NCBI GenBank assembly: GCA_025353725.1
Contig: JANXOF010000080.1
Coordinates: 1 to 64,000 of the forward strand
Source of the DNA: Polyangiaceae bacterium
GTDB lineage: Bacteria > Myxococcota_A > Polyangia > Polyangiales > Polyangiaceae
DNA: 64,000 bases
Reading direction: 5' to 3'
Of this stretch, positions 24,315-32,154 are shown piece by piece. A program made the translations under genes and the position numbers. Positions within the stretch are counted from its first letter, which is position 1. Every line of letters begins with the position of its first letter. Under the pieces are notes generated by a model, which was given only the letters and a program-made list of their open reading frames with translations, did not search any database and was not told the DNA's origin.

Positions 24315-26231
24315 ATGAATCTCGCCCGCGGCAAAACGTTGTTCGCCGGAGTCGCGACTCTCCTTCTTGGAGTCGTCGCACTCCCTGCCTGCTCGACAAT
24401 CGCGCCTGCGGATGGGGCGGGGAAGTTATGCGGGGTTGGCGCCGAGGTCACCGCCTGCGAGGACGGGCAAGCATGCGAACTCGACAAGGACTGTCGGTCC
24501 GTTTATTGCGAAGGCACGACCTGCGCGCCACCGGGCGCGACGAGCCATAGCGACGGTCGAATCAATGGCGGTGAAACAGGGATCGATTGCGGCGGGAGCG
24601 TGAAGGCTACCGCGCTTTGTCAAAACGGCCAGGGATGCGCCGACAGCACTGACTGCGTAGGAACCTGCATTGGGGGTCTCTGCGGCCCGATAAGTCACAC
24701 GGATGGCAAGAAAAACCTCGACGAGAGCGACGTCGATTGCGGCGGAACGACGGCGGGCAAATGTCTCGACGGAAAGGCCTGCGCTTTGGATGTCGAATGC
24801 GTCACGGGGTACTGTCCGACCGAATCCAAGCGCTGCGTCACGCCGCGCTACGACGACGGCGTCAAGAACGGCTCTGAGTCGGACGTCGACTGCGGCGGCC
24901 TAGGCGTAGGCTTTAAAACGTGCGCGGAGGGACGCGCTTGCGTTCGTGACGGAGATTGCAACGGTGCTTGCAACTACGCGAGCAAATGCGTCGACGCGCC
25001 GAGTTGCAAACCGAACAACGGCGGCGATACGTGCGGACCGTTTGACGTCGCTCATCAGGAGTCGTGCTGCAAAACGCTCCCCGTCCCGATGTACTCCGAC
25101 CCAAAGGAGCCCGGGAAAACGGTTTATGTCGATAAGTACGAAATTACAGCCGGTCGAATGCGTGCTTTCGTCGACGCGATGTCTAGCGCGAATGGCGGCG
25201 TGCCGAAGATTAAGGACTATACGGCGGCGCATCGCCCTGCCCGATGGAACCCGAACTGGGAGCTGGCTCTCCCTAATGCGATGACAGGCACCGTCGCGAC
25301 ATTCTCAACGACGACGAAGGCGGCCGTCGGTCAATTGAGCACTCCGGGCCAGCAGGACTATCTTGAAAGTAAACCGACGATATCGTCGTGGAGTGTGGCG
25401 AACGGCACGTGGGAAATCGACATCGGGCTCGTGCGCGCGCTGAATGCGACGCACTTCTTTCCTGAATACGTCACCGGTAAAGGTTGGCCCGCGCCTGACT
25501 ACGCGGCGTCGCACGATCTCAACTGCTCGAATGGCGAAAAGTCGTACGGGTTTTCGACGTATTGGTTCGATACGCCTACCATCGCCGCAGCGACCGGCGA
25601 GCCCAACGTAAAAGGCAAATCGTTCTCTCAAGACGTCATGGACCAAAAAGCGCTGAATTGTACGCCTTTTGGCCTCTATGCCGCGTTTTGCGCGTGGGAC
25701 GGGGGGCAGCTCATGACGGGCGAAGTGTTCGATCACCTTGCGGGTGGTCCCGTGGTGCTCGTACCGTCGGCGACCGTACCGGCACCGTACAACTTCAATA
25801 CCACTCCGCAAGAACAGCCGCGGATGACGGGCGGACGTGCGCTCTGCGGGGGCCCCGCAGCCCCCGACACGCTCAACTCGACGCCAGACGGGACGCAGGC
25901 CTGCTTCAACGTCTGGTTTTACCCGCTCCCTCCGCCCGGACCTAACTCACCGAGCCCGACGGAGCCAGACCACAGCCACGACGGTTCCGCGCGCATTGCC
26001 CCACCGGGTAGGGTTCCGGCCGACGTCGTCAAGGTCGTCGATGCGGACGAAGGGTGGATGGACCTCAAAGGCAATCTTGTCGAGGCGGTGCTCCGATCGG
26101 GCGAGACCGAGCGATTCGACTATCGGGGTTTTGGGATCTCCTCGAGCAGTATTATTCACCACCGAAACCAGCAAACGACGCCGCGGATGAAAGGCGGCTC
26201 ATTCGGCGCGCGCTGTATGCGCTTCAAGTAA
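24315..26231 (+). CDS. Cysteine-repeat lipoprotein with FGE/SUMF1-like C-terminal domain
   Basis: 638 residues. ATG at 24315 follows GGAG and begins a signal peptide with lipobox ALPAC; ATG at 24279 is possible. Residues about 35-240 contain three copies of a repeat with core DG-x-x-N-x-x-E-x-x-x-DCGG (SHSDGRINGGETGIDCGG, SHTDGKKNLDESDVDCGG, RYDDGVKNGSESDVDCGG). These alternate with C-x5-C cysteine pairs, a pattern common in myxobacterial surface proteins. From about residue 270 an FGE-like domain starts (VYVDKYEITAGRMRAFVDAM) and ends MKGGSFGARCMRF. It probably acts or binds outside the cell. The usual FGE end motif is altered, so enzymatic function is uncertain. Confidence 0.85.
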   Translation: MNLARGKTLFAGVATLLLGVVALPACSTIAPADGAGKLCGVGAEVTACEDGQACELDKDCRSVYCEGTTCAPPGATSHSDGRINGGETGIDCGGSVKATALCQNGQGCADSTDCVGTCIGGLCGPISHTDGKKNLDESDVDCGGTTAGKCLDGKACALDVECVTGYCPTESKRCVTPRYDDGVKNGSESDVDCGGLGVGFKTCAEGRACVRDGDCNGACNYASKCVDAPSCKPNNGGDTCGPFDVAHQESCCKTLPVPMYSDPKEPGKTVYVDKYEITAGRMRAFVDAMSSANGGVPKIKDYTAAHRPARWNPNWELALPNAMTGTVATFSTTTKAAVGQLSTPGQQDYLESKPTISSWSVANGTWEIDIGLVRALNATHFFPEYVTGKGWPAPDYAASHDLNCSNGEKSYGFSTYWFDTPTIAAATGEPNVKGKSFSQDVMDQKALNCTPFGLYAAFCAWDGGQLMTGEVFDHLAGGPVVLVPSATVPAPYNFNTTPQEQPRMTGGRALCGGPAAPDTLNSTPDGTQACFNVWFYPLPPPGPNSPSPTEPDHSHDGSARIAPPGRVPADVVKVVDADEGWMDLKGNLVEAVLRSGETERFDYRGFGISSSSIIHHRNQQTTPRMKGGSFGARCMRFK

Positions 26232-26273
26232 AGTGAGCGACTGGCGTTTGCTTGCAGACGGCGCTTAGGACAA

Positions 26274-26314
26274 AAACGAAAAAGCTCACGAGCCCCTAAA
26301 AGGGGCGCGCGAGC
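26274..26314 (-). terminator. Terminator of the rph-rdgB-atpIBE operon
   Basis: On the minus strand GCTCGCGCGCCCC-TTTTA-GGGGCTCGTGAGC forms a long hairpin with few mismatches, followed by a T-rich tract (TTTTTCGTTTTTG). It lies 55 bp after the atpE stop and also faces the end of the convergent lipoprotein gene. Confidence 0.9.
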
Positions 26315-26368
26315 ACATCGATTGTCGCGTTTCACCGCGCAGGTTGCGCGGACGGACGCAAGTTGGGA

Positions 26369-26725
26369 CTACTTGCCGCCGGCGGCAAAACCCTGGAGGA
26401 AGAAGGCGATAACGAAGCTCAGGAGAACGAGCGACTCGATAAGCGCGAGGCCGAGGATCATCGGGGTCTGGATGCGTGCCGCGGCCCCGGGATTGCGCGA
26501 GATGCCCTCGAGCGCAGCGGAAGCCGCTTTGCCCTGACCGATCGTGCCGCCGAGAACGCCGAGGCCAATGGCGAAGCCTGCGCCCGCGCCCGCCCACATA
26601 CGCACGTCGTTGAGATTGGCGCCCGGCTTTCCGGCCTCTTGCGCGAACGCGGCGAGGGGAACGACAAACGCGGCAATAAAGGCCATGGCGCTGGACGCTC
26701 GCGGGCCGAACTTACGGGTGCTCAT
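26369..26725 (-). CDS. atpE: F-type ATP synthase subunit c
   Basis: 118 residues, longer than most c subunits because of an N-terminal extension that looks like a signal peptide ([15 protein letters not shown]), as in many deltaproteobacterial homologues. Two membrane hairpin helices flank the polar loop [13 protein letters not shown]. The ion-binding carboxylate is Glu in [13 protein letters not shown] Gln in the first helix ([10 protein letters not shown]) and the Ser after Glu are retained, both residues that also occur in sodium-binding rings, but the Tyr found five positions after Glu in those rings is Leu here. The c ring rotates as ions cross subunit a. Confidence 0.95.
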   Translation of the reverse strand: MSTRKFGPRASSAMAFIAAFVVPLAAFAQEAGKPGANLNDVRMWAGAGAGFAIGLGVLGGTIGQGKAASAALEGISRNPGAAARIQTPMILGLALIESLVLLSFVIAFFLQGFAAGGK

Positions 26726-26833
26726 CGTGACTGACTCCTTCTAACTTTCTGGGAACGGGGGGCGCGCCCTTGAGAGGCGCGCTCATAAACGATTTCGAGT
26801 CGGAACAACAGAAGAACTTCGTGTGCGTGTTTA

Positions 26834-27640
26834 TCAGGCGTGAGCGTGGCCGCTACCGTGATCTTCGTGGCCCTCGGTGGCGAGTGCGATGTAGATCGAC
26901 GTTAGGAGGCAGAAGACGAGCACTTGCACGACGGCTACAAGTGTGCCTAGGACCATGATCGGGATCGGCAAAAACAGCGTAAAAATCCCGAGCAAAATCG
27001 ACAGGAGGAGATGGTCGACAGCGATGTTCAGCATCAGTCGGATGCTCAACGTGACGGGGCGGATGATGAAGGTCGAGAGGAACTCGATCGCGAAGATAAG
27101 TATATTGATAGGTAGCATGGGCCACCCCATCCACGGGCCGGCGAGGTGCGTGATGAATCCGAAACCCTGCTCCTTGAGCCCGTAGTAAGTAAAGGCTCCG
27201 AGCACGACTACGGCGCACCCGGCGGTAACGTTCCAGCTCGCCGTGGGCGGGAGAAATCCGGGAATCATTCCGAGGACGTTCGAGAAAAGAATGAAGCAAG
27301 CCGCGGTCCCGACGACGGGAAAAAAGCGCTTGGCCCGCGTCGGGCCCATCATATCTTTCATCATCGCGTAGAAATAGCCGATGAAAATCTCGAAAAACGT
27401 GCGCAGCGTCAGCGTGTCATCGGGAATAACCGACGACTGATAGTCGCCGATGTCCTTCTTTACCTTCAGCGCGAGAGCGATGAGTACCAACACGACCAGA
27501 AGGCTCGCGACAATCGGCTCTGCCGCGTGGATACCCACAGGCTGGTTGCCTATGAACGAGTGACCGAAGTTGCTCATGTTTTCGCCGAGGGCGGGGAACA
27601 GAGCGACCAGGTAACTAAGGAACGAAGTGTGCTCCGGCAT
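26834..27640 (-). CDS. atpB: F-type ATP synthase subunit a
   Basis: 268 residues with five or six membrane helices. The conserved stator arginine is in FIIRPVTLSIRLMLNIAVDH, the helix facing the c ring. Helices include ASLLVVLVLIALALKV and MVLGTLVAVVQVLVFCLLTS. The His-rich C-terminus (GHEDHGSGHAHA) and the N-terminal periplasmic loop are typical of delta-group enzymes. It lies 108 bp upstream of atpE. Subunit b and the F1 genes are not in the window. Confidence 0.95.
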   Translation of the reverse strand: MPEHTSFLSYLVALFPALGENMSNFGHSFIGNQPVGIHAAEPIVASLLVVLVLIALALKVKKDIGDYQSSVIPDDTLTLRTFFEIFIGYFYAMMKDMMGPTRAKRFFPVVGTAACFILFSNVLGMIPGFLPPTASWNVTAGCAVVVLGAFTYYGLKEQGFGFITHLAGPWMGWPMLPINILIFAIEFLSTFIIRPVTLSIRLMLNIAVDHLLLSILLGIFTLFLPIPIMVLGTLVAVVQVLVFCLLTSIYIALATEGHEDHGSGHAHA

Positions 27641-27753
27641 CGTTTCGCGACGCTCTATAACATGAACGGCTTCGAAAGGACGCGTCGATCTCAGTCCGCG
27701 ATTCCGAGCCCTCTGAAACCGAGGTTTCAGCCATGGTCATCCACCTGCCCGAG

Positions 27754-28056
27754 TCATGGTTCACGCTCGTCGGGCTTGTGGTCATGCTCCGGCGGATCGT
27801 CGTTCGAGGGGGGCGCCCATGGGTCTTCGCCGCGCGCGAGGCGCTCGTCGTTTTCGATGTCTCGCTGCATGGTCTTCGCGGCTTTGAAGAGTGCGCGAAA
27901 CCCAGCGTAGCAGCCGACAAGAAAGCCTAGCAGTGCGAGCCAATGGGTCCCGAACCGCTTGTCGAGATAGGCGCCGAGATAGTAGCCAACGGCCATCGAC
28001 GCGAGCAGCTCAAAGCCTACCGACCCATACCTGCCGAACGACTTCATACCTTTCAT
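27754..28056 (-). CDS. atpI: AtpI/AtpZ-type ATP synthase accessory protein
   Basis: 100 residues with two membrane helices, FELLASMAVGYYLGAYL and HWLALLGFLVGCYAGF, joined by a short basic loop (DKRFGTHW). This hairpin pattern is that of AtpI/AtpZ, which helps assemble the c ring. The tail is acidic and proline-rich. The start overlaps the rdgB stop by 4 bp and the gene precedes atpB, the expected order. Confidence 0.85.
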   Translation of the reverse strand: MKGMKSFGRYGSVGFELLASMAVGYYLGAYLDKRFGTHWLALLGFLVGCYAGFRALFKAAKTMQRDIENDERLARGEDPWAPPSNDDPPEHDHKPDEREP

Positions 28057-28745
28057 GGGCCATCCACTGCGCGCGCAACGACGTCCCGCTCCGCGAGGAT
28101 TTTCTCGAGCACGAGTCGCAACTTGTCGAAGGCTCGGGCGCGGTGCGAGACGCGGTTTTTCGCCTCGCTATCGAGCTCCGCCATGGTCTGGTCCGTACCG
28201 CCGACGATAAAAAGTGGGTCGTACCCAAAACCGCCGGAGCCACGTGGAACGTGCGTGATGGCTCCTTCGCACACGCCCTCAACGACGATAGGCGCGCCGT
28301 CATTCAAAAACGGGTCGACCAACGCGAGCACGCACCGAAATCTGGCGGGATACGATTTCTGAGAACGCGCTTCCGCGAGATCGCACTCAGAAACAGGGTC
28401 GAATGCGTTGAGTGCGTTGAGTGCGTTGAGCAGAGCGGCGTTGTTCTCTGCGTCGGTCGCGCCTTCCCCTGCGAAGCGTGCCGAATGCACGCCTGGGGCG
28501 CCGCGGAGAAGGTCGACCTCGAGCCCCGAGTCGTCGGCTAGCGTGAGCATCTGGGTGACGCCTGCCACCGTCTGGGCCTTCTTTTTCGCGTTCTCCTCGA
28601 ACGTCGTACCGTCTTCGACGACGAAGATGGCGGTTTTCGTGACGTCCTGGGTGGACAAAACCTCCACGCCAAGGTTCGCCAACAAAGCGCGCAGCTCCGC
28701 GAGCTTTCCGCGATTTTGAGTAGCGACGACGAGCGCGTGATTCAC
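28053..28745 (-). CDS. rdgB: XTP/dITP pyrophosphatase (RdgB/HAM1)
   Basis: 230 residues, slightly long for the family. It has the N-terminal signature VVATQNRGKLAELRALL, the metal-binding FEENAKKKAQTV and LADDSGLEVDLLRGAPGVHS, and the substrate loop GSGGFGYDPLFI with SHRARAF near the end. It hydrolyses deaminated purine nucleoside triphosphates so that they are not built into DNA. The insertion of about 15 residues around ALLNALNALNAFDP is made by a triplicated 9-bp repeat. The start overlaps the rph stop by 4 bp; rph-rdgB is a common pair. Confidence 0.95.
   Translation of the reverse strand: MNHALVVATQNRGKLAELRALLANLGVEVLSTQDVTKTAIFVVEDGTTFEENAKKKAQTVAGVTQMLTLADDSGLEVDLLRGAPGVHSARFAGEGATDAENNAALLNALNALNAFDPVSECDLAEARSQKSYPARFRCVLALVDPFLNDGAPIVVEGVCEGAITHVPRGSGGFGYDPLFIVGGTDQTMAELDSEAKNRVSHRARAFDKLRLVLEKILAERDVVARAVDGP
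28404..28430 (-). repeat. Three tandem 9-bp units inside rdgB
   Basis: TGCGTTGAG (plus strand) is repeated three times without change at 28404-28412, 28413-28421 and 28422-28430. It encodes a repeated Ala-Leu-Asn. The tract can gain or lose units without breaking the frame. Confidence 0.85.
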
Positions 28746-29512
28746 GGGCTCTTAATCACCAAGGAGGAGAGCTCGACGCCCGCGCTTGCGAGAACCTTCT
28801 CTTGGATCCGCGTGAGGTGCTCGATACCGACGATCCCGAGGTCGATCATGCGATCGATATCCTTACGCGGCACGGGCGCTCCCTCCGCCGTGCCTTGCAC
28901 TTCGATGACGGCGCCGCTGCGCGTAGCGACGAGGTTCAGGTCGACCTCCGCGCGCGAATCTTCGAGGTACACGAGATCGAGCGCGAGCTCGTGCGCGCCG
29001 TTGTCGAGGTACCCAACGCTAATCGCCGCGACGGGCTCGCGGAGGCACGGGCTTTTGAGCTTGCCGGACTTCGTGAGCTTGTCGAGCGCGAGACAAAGCG
29101 CGACAAACCCAGCCGTGATCGACGCGGTGCGCGTACCGCCGTCGGCTTCGAGGATGTCGCAGTCGATCGCTATCTGCCGTTCTCCGAGCCTCTTCATGTC
29201 GACCGCGGCGCGAAGGGCGCGCCCGATGAGGCGCTGAATTTCTTGCGTTCGCCCGCTGGGCGCTTTTCCTCGGCCGTCGCGATTTTCGCGCGCCTTCGGA
29301 TTCGATCGCGGGTGCATCTGGTACTCGGCCGTGACCCAGCCTTTGCCTTTGCCCTCCATCCACGGCGGGACCTTCTCGTCGACCGACGCTGTCGCGAGAA
29401 CGACCGTGGACCCGGCTCGGTAAAGCACGGAGCCTTCGGCCATGCGTTGAAAACCAACCGTCATTTCGACGGGGCGAAGCGCGTCAAGCGCGCGACCATC
29501 AGGACGTGCCAT
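28742..29512 (-). CDS. rph: Ribonuclease PH
   Basis: 256 residues. Family motifs are present: the N-terminal RPDGRALDALRPVEM, the phosphate-binding RTQEIQRLIGRALRAAVD, the active-site IDCDILEADGGTRTASITAG and the C-terminal LDLVYLEDSRAEVDLNLV. It trims tRNA 3' ends using phosphate, releasing nucleoside diphosphates. It is the first gene of the rph-rdgB-atpIBE operon; its ATG is divergent from the kinase gene at 29597, with 84 bp between for both promoters. Confidence 0.96.
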   Translation of the reverse strand: MARPDGRALDALRPVEMTVGFQRMAEGSVLYRAGSTVVLATASVDEKVPPWMEGKGKGWVTAEYQMHPRSNPKARENRDGRGKAPSGRTQEIQRLIGRALRAAVDMKRLGERQIAIDCDILEADGGTRTASITAGFVALCLALDKLTKSGKLKSPCLREPVAAISVGYLDNGAHELALDLVYLEDSRAEVDLNLVATRSGAVIEVQGTAEGAPVPRKDIDRMIDLGIVGIEHLTRIQEKVLASAGVELSSLVIKSP

Positions 29513-29596
29513 GGGCCCTGTCTACCAGGTTTCGCGCTGGGAGACCTTCGCGCGTGCCCGAGTGACACATGGACCCACCCGCGTGTACACTGCGCC

Positions 29597-30574
29597 GTGG
29601 CGCTTTCTCACGACACGGTTTCTCAGTTCGCTCCATCGCACTTTGAGAGTTACCGCGGGACTCGCTACCGAGCGGAGGAGCAGGCCATCGAGCTGCGTTG
29701 CCTTGCGCTCGAAGACCGACCCGTGGTCGTTGCGATCTACGCGCTTCTGCGCGAGCTCGAGGCGCTTGTTTCTTCCGATGCGGACGTCGACGACCCGGGG
29801 CCGCTGAGCGCGTTCGTCGCGCGGCACGACATCCACACGCTTCTTCATCAGATCCGTCGTTTGGGCGGTCAGTTTCAGCAGGATGAGCACATTGCCGAAG
29901 CGCTTCACGACATCCGCGGCGGCGCTCTCAGCGCTTTGTTCGTGCAGCTTTCGAGCGTTGGGCGAGTGCCGTATCGCAGTCAAATATCGCGCGCGCTGTT
30001 TCTCGCGACGCGCGACCACATGAAGATGATGCGAAGCGTGGTTAAAGACTTGGACGTCGTTGCGCGCGAAAGAGATCTCGCGTTTCGTCCGCATTCACTC
30101 TTTGAGCTGACACGTGCGCTTCGTGACTTTACGGCCCGCGTGGGGGACGAGCGAGTCGTTGTAAACGTTGAATGCGCTACTGAAGGCGTGATTGCCGAGA
30201 GCTGCGTCGAGTGCGCGGCGATCGATCGCGTGGCTTATAACCTTTTGAATAACGCCGTTCGTTACGCCGACAGCCCGTCGATTTCAGCTTGGCTGGTGAC
30301 GCTTGAAAACGACTTGCGCGTGGCTATCGCGAACTCGATTTCGAGCGAGCAGAGCGCGGTTGTGTGCGAACAACTGGCGTCCAACGCTTCGTCGCTCTTC
30401 GGTAACTTTTCAAGCACGGGCTCGGGCTACGGACTTCGTATCGTGAGCGAATTGGTCGGGCGCGCTTACGGCATAGCCAATGTCGAAACGTTGACGAAGA
30501 ACGGTTACGTCGGCGCGGTGGTCGTCGAAGACAAATTCCTCACGTGGTTCCACTGGCCCCTCGTCGGCGCTTAG
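29597..30574 (+). CDS. Divergent soluble histidine-kinase-like protein
   Basis: 325 residues from GTG at 29597; longer upstream frames run through rph and are not credible. There is no membrane helix. An H-box-like segment reads ALHDIRGGALSALFVQLSSV, similar to the HDIRN form of HisKA. The ATPase domain has an N box (VAYNLLNNAVRYAD) and a final G box (GSGYGLRIVSELV). The DxGxG loop normally between them is missing (the place reads AIANSISS), so ATP binding may be weakened. It could be a pseudokinase, or a kinase with an altered lid. The last 35 bp overlap the end of the convergent sensor kinase gene. Confidence 0.8.
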   Translation: MALSHDTVSQFAPSHFESYRGTRYRAEEQAIELRCLALEDRPVVVAIYALLRELEALVSSDADVDDPGPLSAFVARHDIHTLLHQIRRLGGQFQQDEHIAEALHDIRGGALSALFVQLSSVGRVPYRSQISRALFLATRDHMKMMRSVVKDLDVVARERDLAFRPHSLFELTRALRDFTARVGDERVVVNVECATEGVIAESCVECAAIDRVAYNLLNNAVRYADSPSISAWLVTLENDLRVAIANSISSEQSAVVCEQLASNASSLFGNFSSTGSGYGLRIVSELVGRAYGIANVETLTKNGYVGAVVVEDKFLTWFHWPLVGA

Positions 30575-32138
30575 TCGCGACGTTTGGCACGCTCGAGACG
30601 CCCGATAATCGTTGCGGTGCAATGGGCAAGAAAATGCGAAACGACGTGCCGCCGCCTGCACGTGCTTCGCACGTAATTGTCCCGCCGTGCGCCTCGACGA
30701 TTTGGCGCGTGATAGCAAGGCCGAGGCCCGTGCCCTCGCCCTTCGTCGAGAAGAAAGGGTCAAAGATACGCGTGCGAACGTCGTCTGGAATGCCCGCGCC
30801 GCGGTCGTCGACGCCGACCACGAGGCTCATGCCGTCGGCTTTCACCGAGACGTCGATACGGCCTCCAGAAGGCATCGATTCGCGTGCGTTCCGCATCATG
30901 TTGAGGAGTGCCTGGCGGATTTGACTCTCGTCGAAAAGTGCGGGAGGCAAATCCGGGGCGAGTTCGAGAGCGATTTCGATTCCTGCGCGGTCCATTTCGG
31001 GTTTCGCAAAGACGACGATGTCGTGAACCGTGCCCGCGAGCTCTTCGGCCTCCATGCGCGGTTGCGGGAGGCGCGCGACGCGAAGGTACTCCTCCGAGAG
31101 GTTCTCGAGACGTTGAACCTCGCGCGTGATCGACGTGAGCAGACTCTTCGCTTCGCCACTCACGTGGCTTGTCGCGAGTTCTTCGTCGAGGAGCTCGATA
31201 TTCAAGCCTATGGATGATAGCGGATTGCGTATCTCGTGGGTCACGTGGGCCGCCATTTTGCCTATCGCAGCCAGCCGCTCATTCGCAACGGCGCGGCTCT
31301 GCGCACGCCCGACAGCGCCCACCATTCGCTCGAAAGCGGACGCAAGCTGTCCGATTTCGTCCTCGCTCTCGTCGATAGGCTGGGGCGTCAAATCTCCGCG
31401 TGCCACGGCGCGAGCGCGCTCGGTAACGCGCTCCAAAGGGCGCAGCAGTCGGCGCGTGTGGATAGAGACCGCGACGCCGACCGCAAGCGTTAAGGTCGCG
31501 AGAAGCAACAGTTGCAGGATCGCACGACGCTCGCGTGCTCGTGCGGACGCCGAGAGCGTGGTCATCCCTCGCTCGACGTGTTCGGCAAGCGTTTTGAGTT
31601 GCTTTACCCCGTCGTGCTCCATCCCGCCGAGCCCCACCAACTCCCGATTCACAGCGTCGCGATCGCTTGTGTCAAAGGCTGCAAAGAGGCGATTGAGGAA
31701 CGCGCGATCGGCGCCGAACGACGCTTGCGCCGCATCGAGTTCCCCGGTCAATGCCAGCGCGTCTTGGCGCGTGTCGTCGCTGCCGAGCGCGCGCAGGTTC
31801 TGCATGGAAAGCCGCGTCTCGTCGACCATCGAACGCCTGACGCTCGAGAGCGTTTCCAGAAGAATGCGCATCGAAAGCGGGTTTTTTTCGTCCGGTATGC
31901 CGTCGACCAGAGAGGCAAGTGTAGACTGCACGGCGCGGAGTTGACCGAGCTTGAGCGCCACGGGGACGTAGCCGTTGGCGAGCTCCTCGCTATCTTCGGC
32001 CGTGCGCTTTTGAGCCAGCACCGACACGCCGGCGGTGGCTGCGAACGCGAGAAGAGTGACCGCGAACGACAACAGAATACGCGTGGCGACCGTACGACTC
32101 GGTGGGCCCGCAGGCGGAAAGGAAGCGCGCGCGCTCAT
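30540..32138 (-). CDS. Membrane sensor histidine kinase with HAMP domain
   Basis: 532 residues. Two membrane helices (VATRILLSFAVTLLAFAATA and AILQLLLLATLTLAVGVAVS) flank a periplasmic four-helix sensor of about 165 residues resembling MCP-type sensors. HAMP follows (RRLLRPLERVTERARAVARG). HisKA has the H box AHVTHEIRNPLSSIGLNIEL, and HATPase has N (NMMRNARESM), G1 (VDDRGAGIP) and G2 (GEGTGLGLAI). All catalytic motifs are intact. The class resembles NtrB/ZraS-type kinases that activate sigma-54 regulators, but no regulator is next to it. The iron-sulfur gene lies just upstream in the same direction, 16 bp away. Confidence 0.93.
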   Translation of the reverse strand: MSARASFPPAGPPSRTVATRILLSFAVTLLAFAATAGVSVLAQKRTAEDSEELANGYVPVALKLGQLRAVQSTLASLVDGIPDEKNPLSMRILLETLSSVRRSMVDETRLSMQNLRALGSDDTRQDALALTGELDAAQASFGADRAFLNRLFAAFDTSDRDAVNRELVGLGGMEHDGVKQLKTLAEHVERGMTTLSASARARERRAILQLLLLATLTLAVGVAVSIHTRRLLRPLERVTERARAVARGDLTPQPIDESEDEIGQLASAFERMVGAVGRAQSRAVANERLAAIGKMAAHVTHEIRNPLSSIGLNIELLDEELATSHVSGEAKSLLTSITREVQRLENLSEEYLRVARLPQPRMEAEELAGTVHDIVVFAKPEMDRAGIEIALELAPDLPPALFDESQIRQALLNMMRNARESMPSGGRIDVSVKADGMSLVVGVDDRGAGIPDDVRTRIFDPFFSTKGEGTGLGLAITRQIVEAHGGTITCEARAGGGTSFRIFLPIAPQRLSGVSSVPNVATKRRRGASGTT

Positions 32139-32154
32139 GACGTCAGCGCGCTCC

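Noticed and set aside
28802-29596. Plus-strand frame extending the kinase-like gene upstream through rph
   Set aside because: rph on the minus strand is certain from its motifs; the extension has no family match. GTG at 29597 is the start used.
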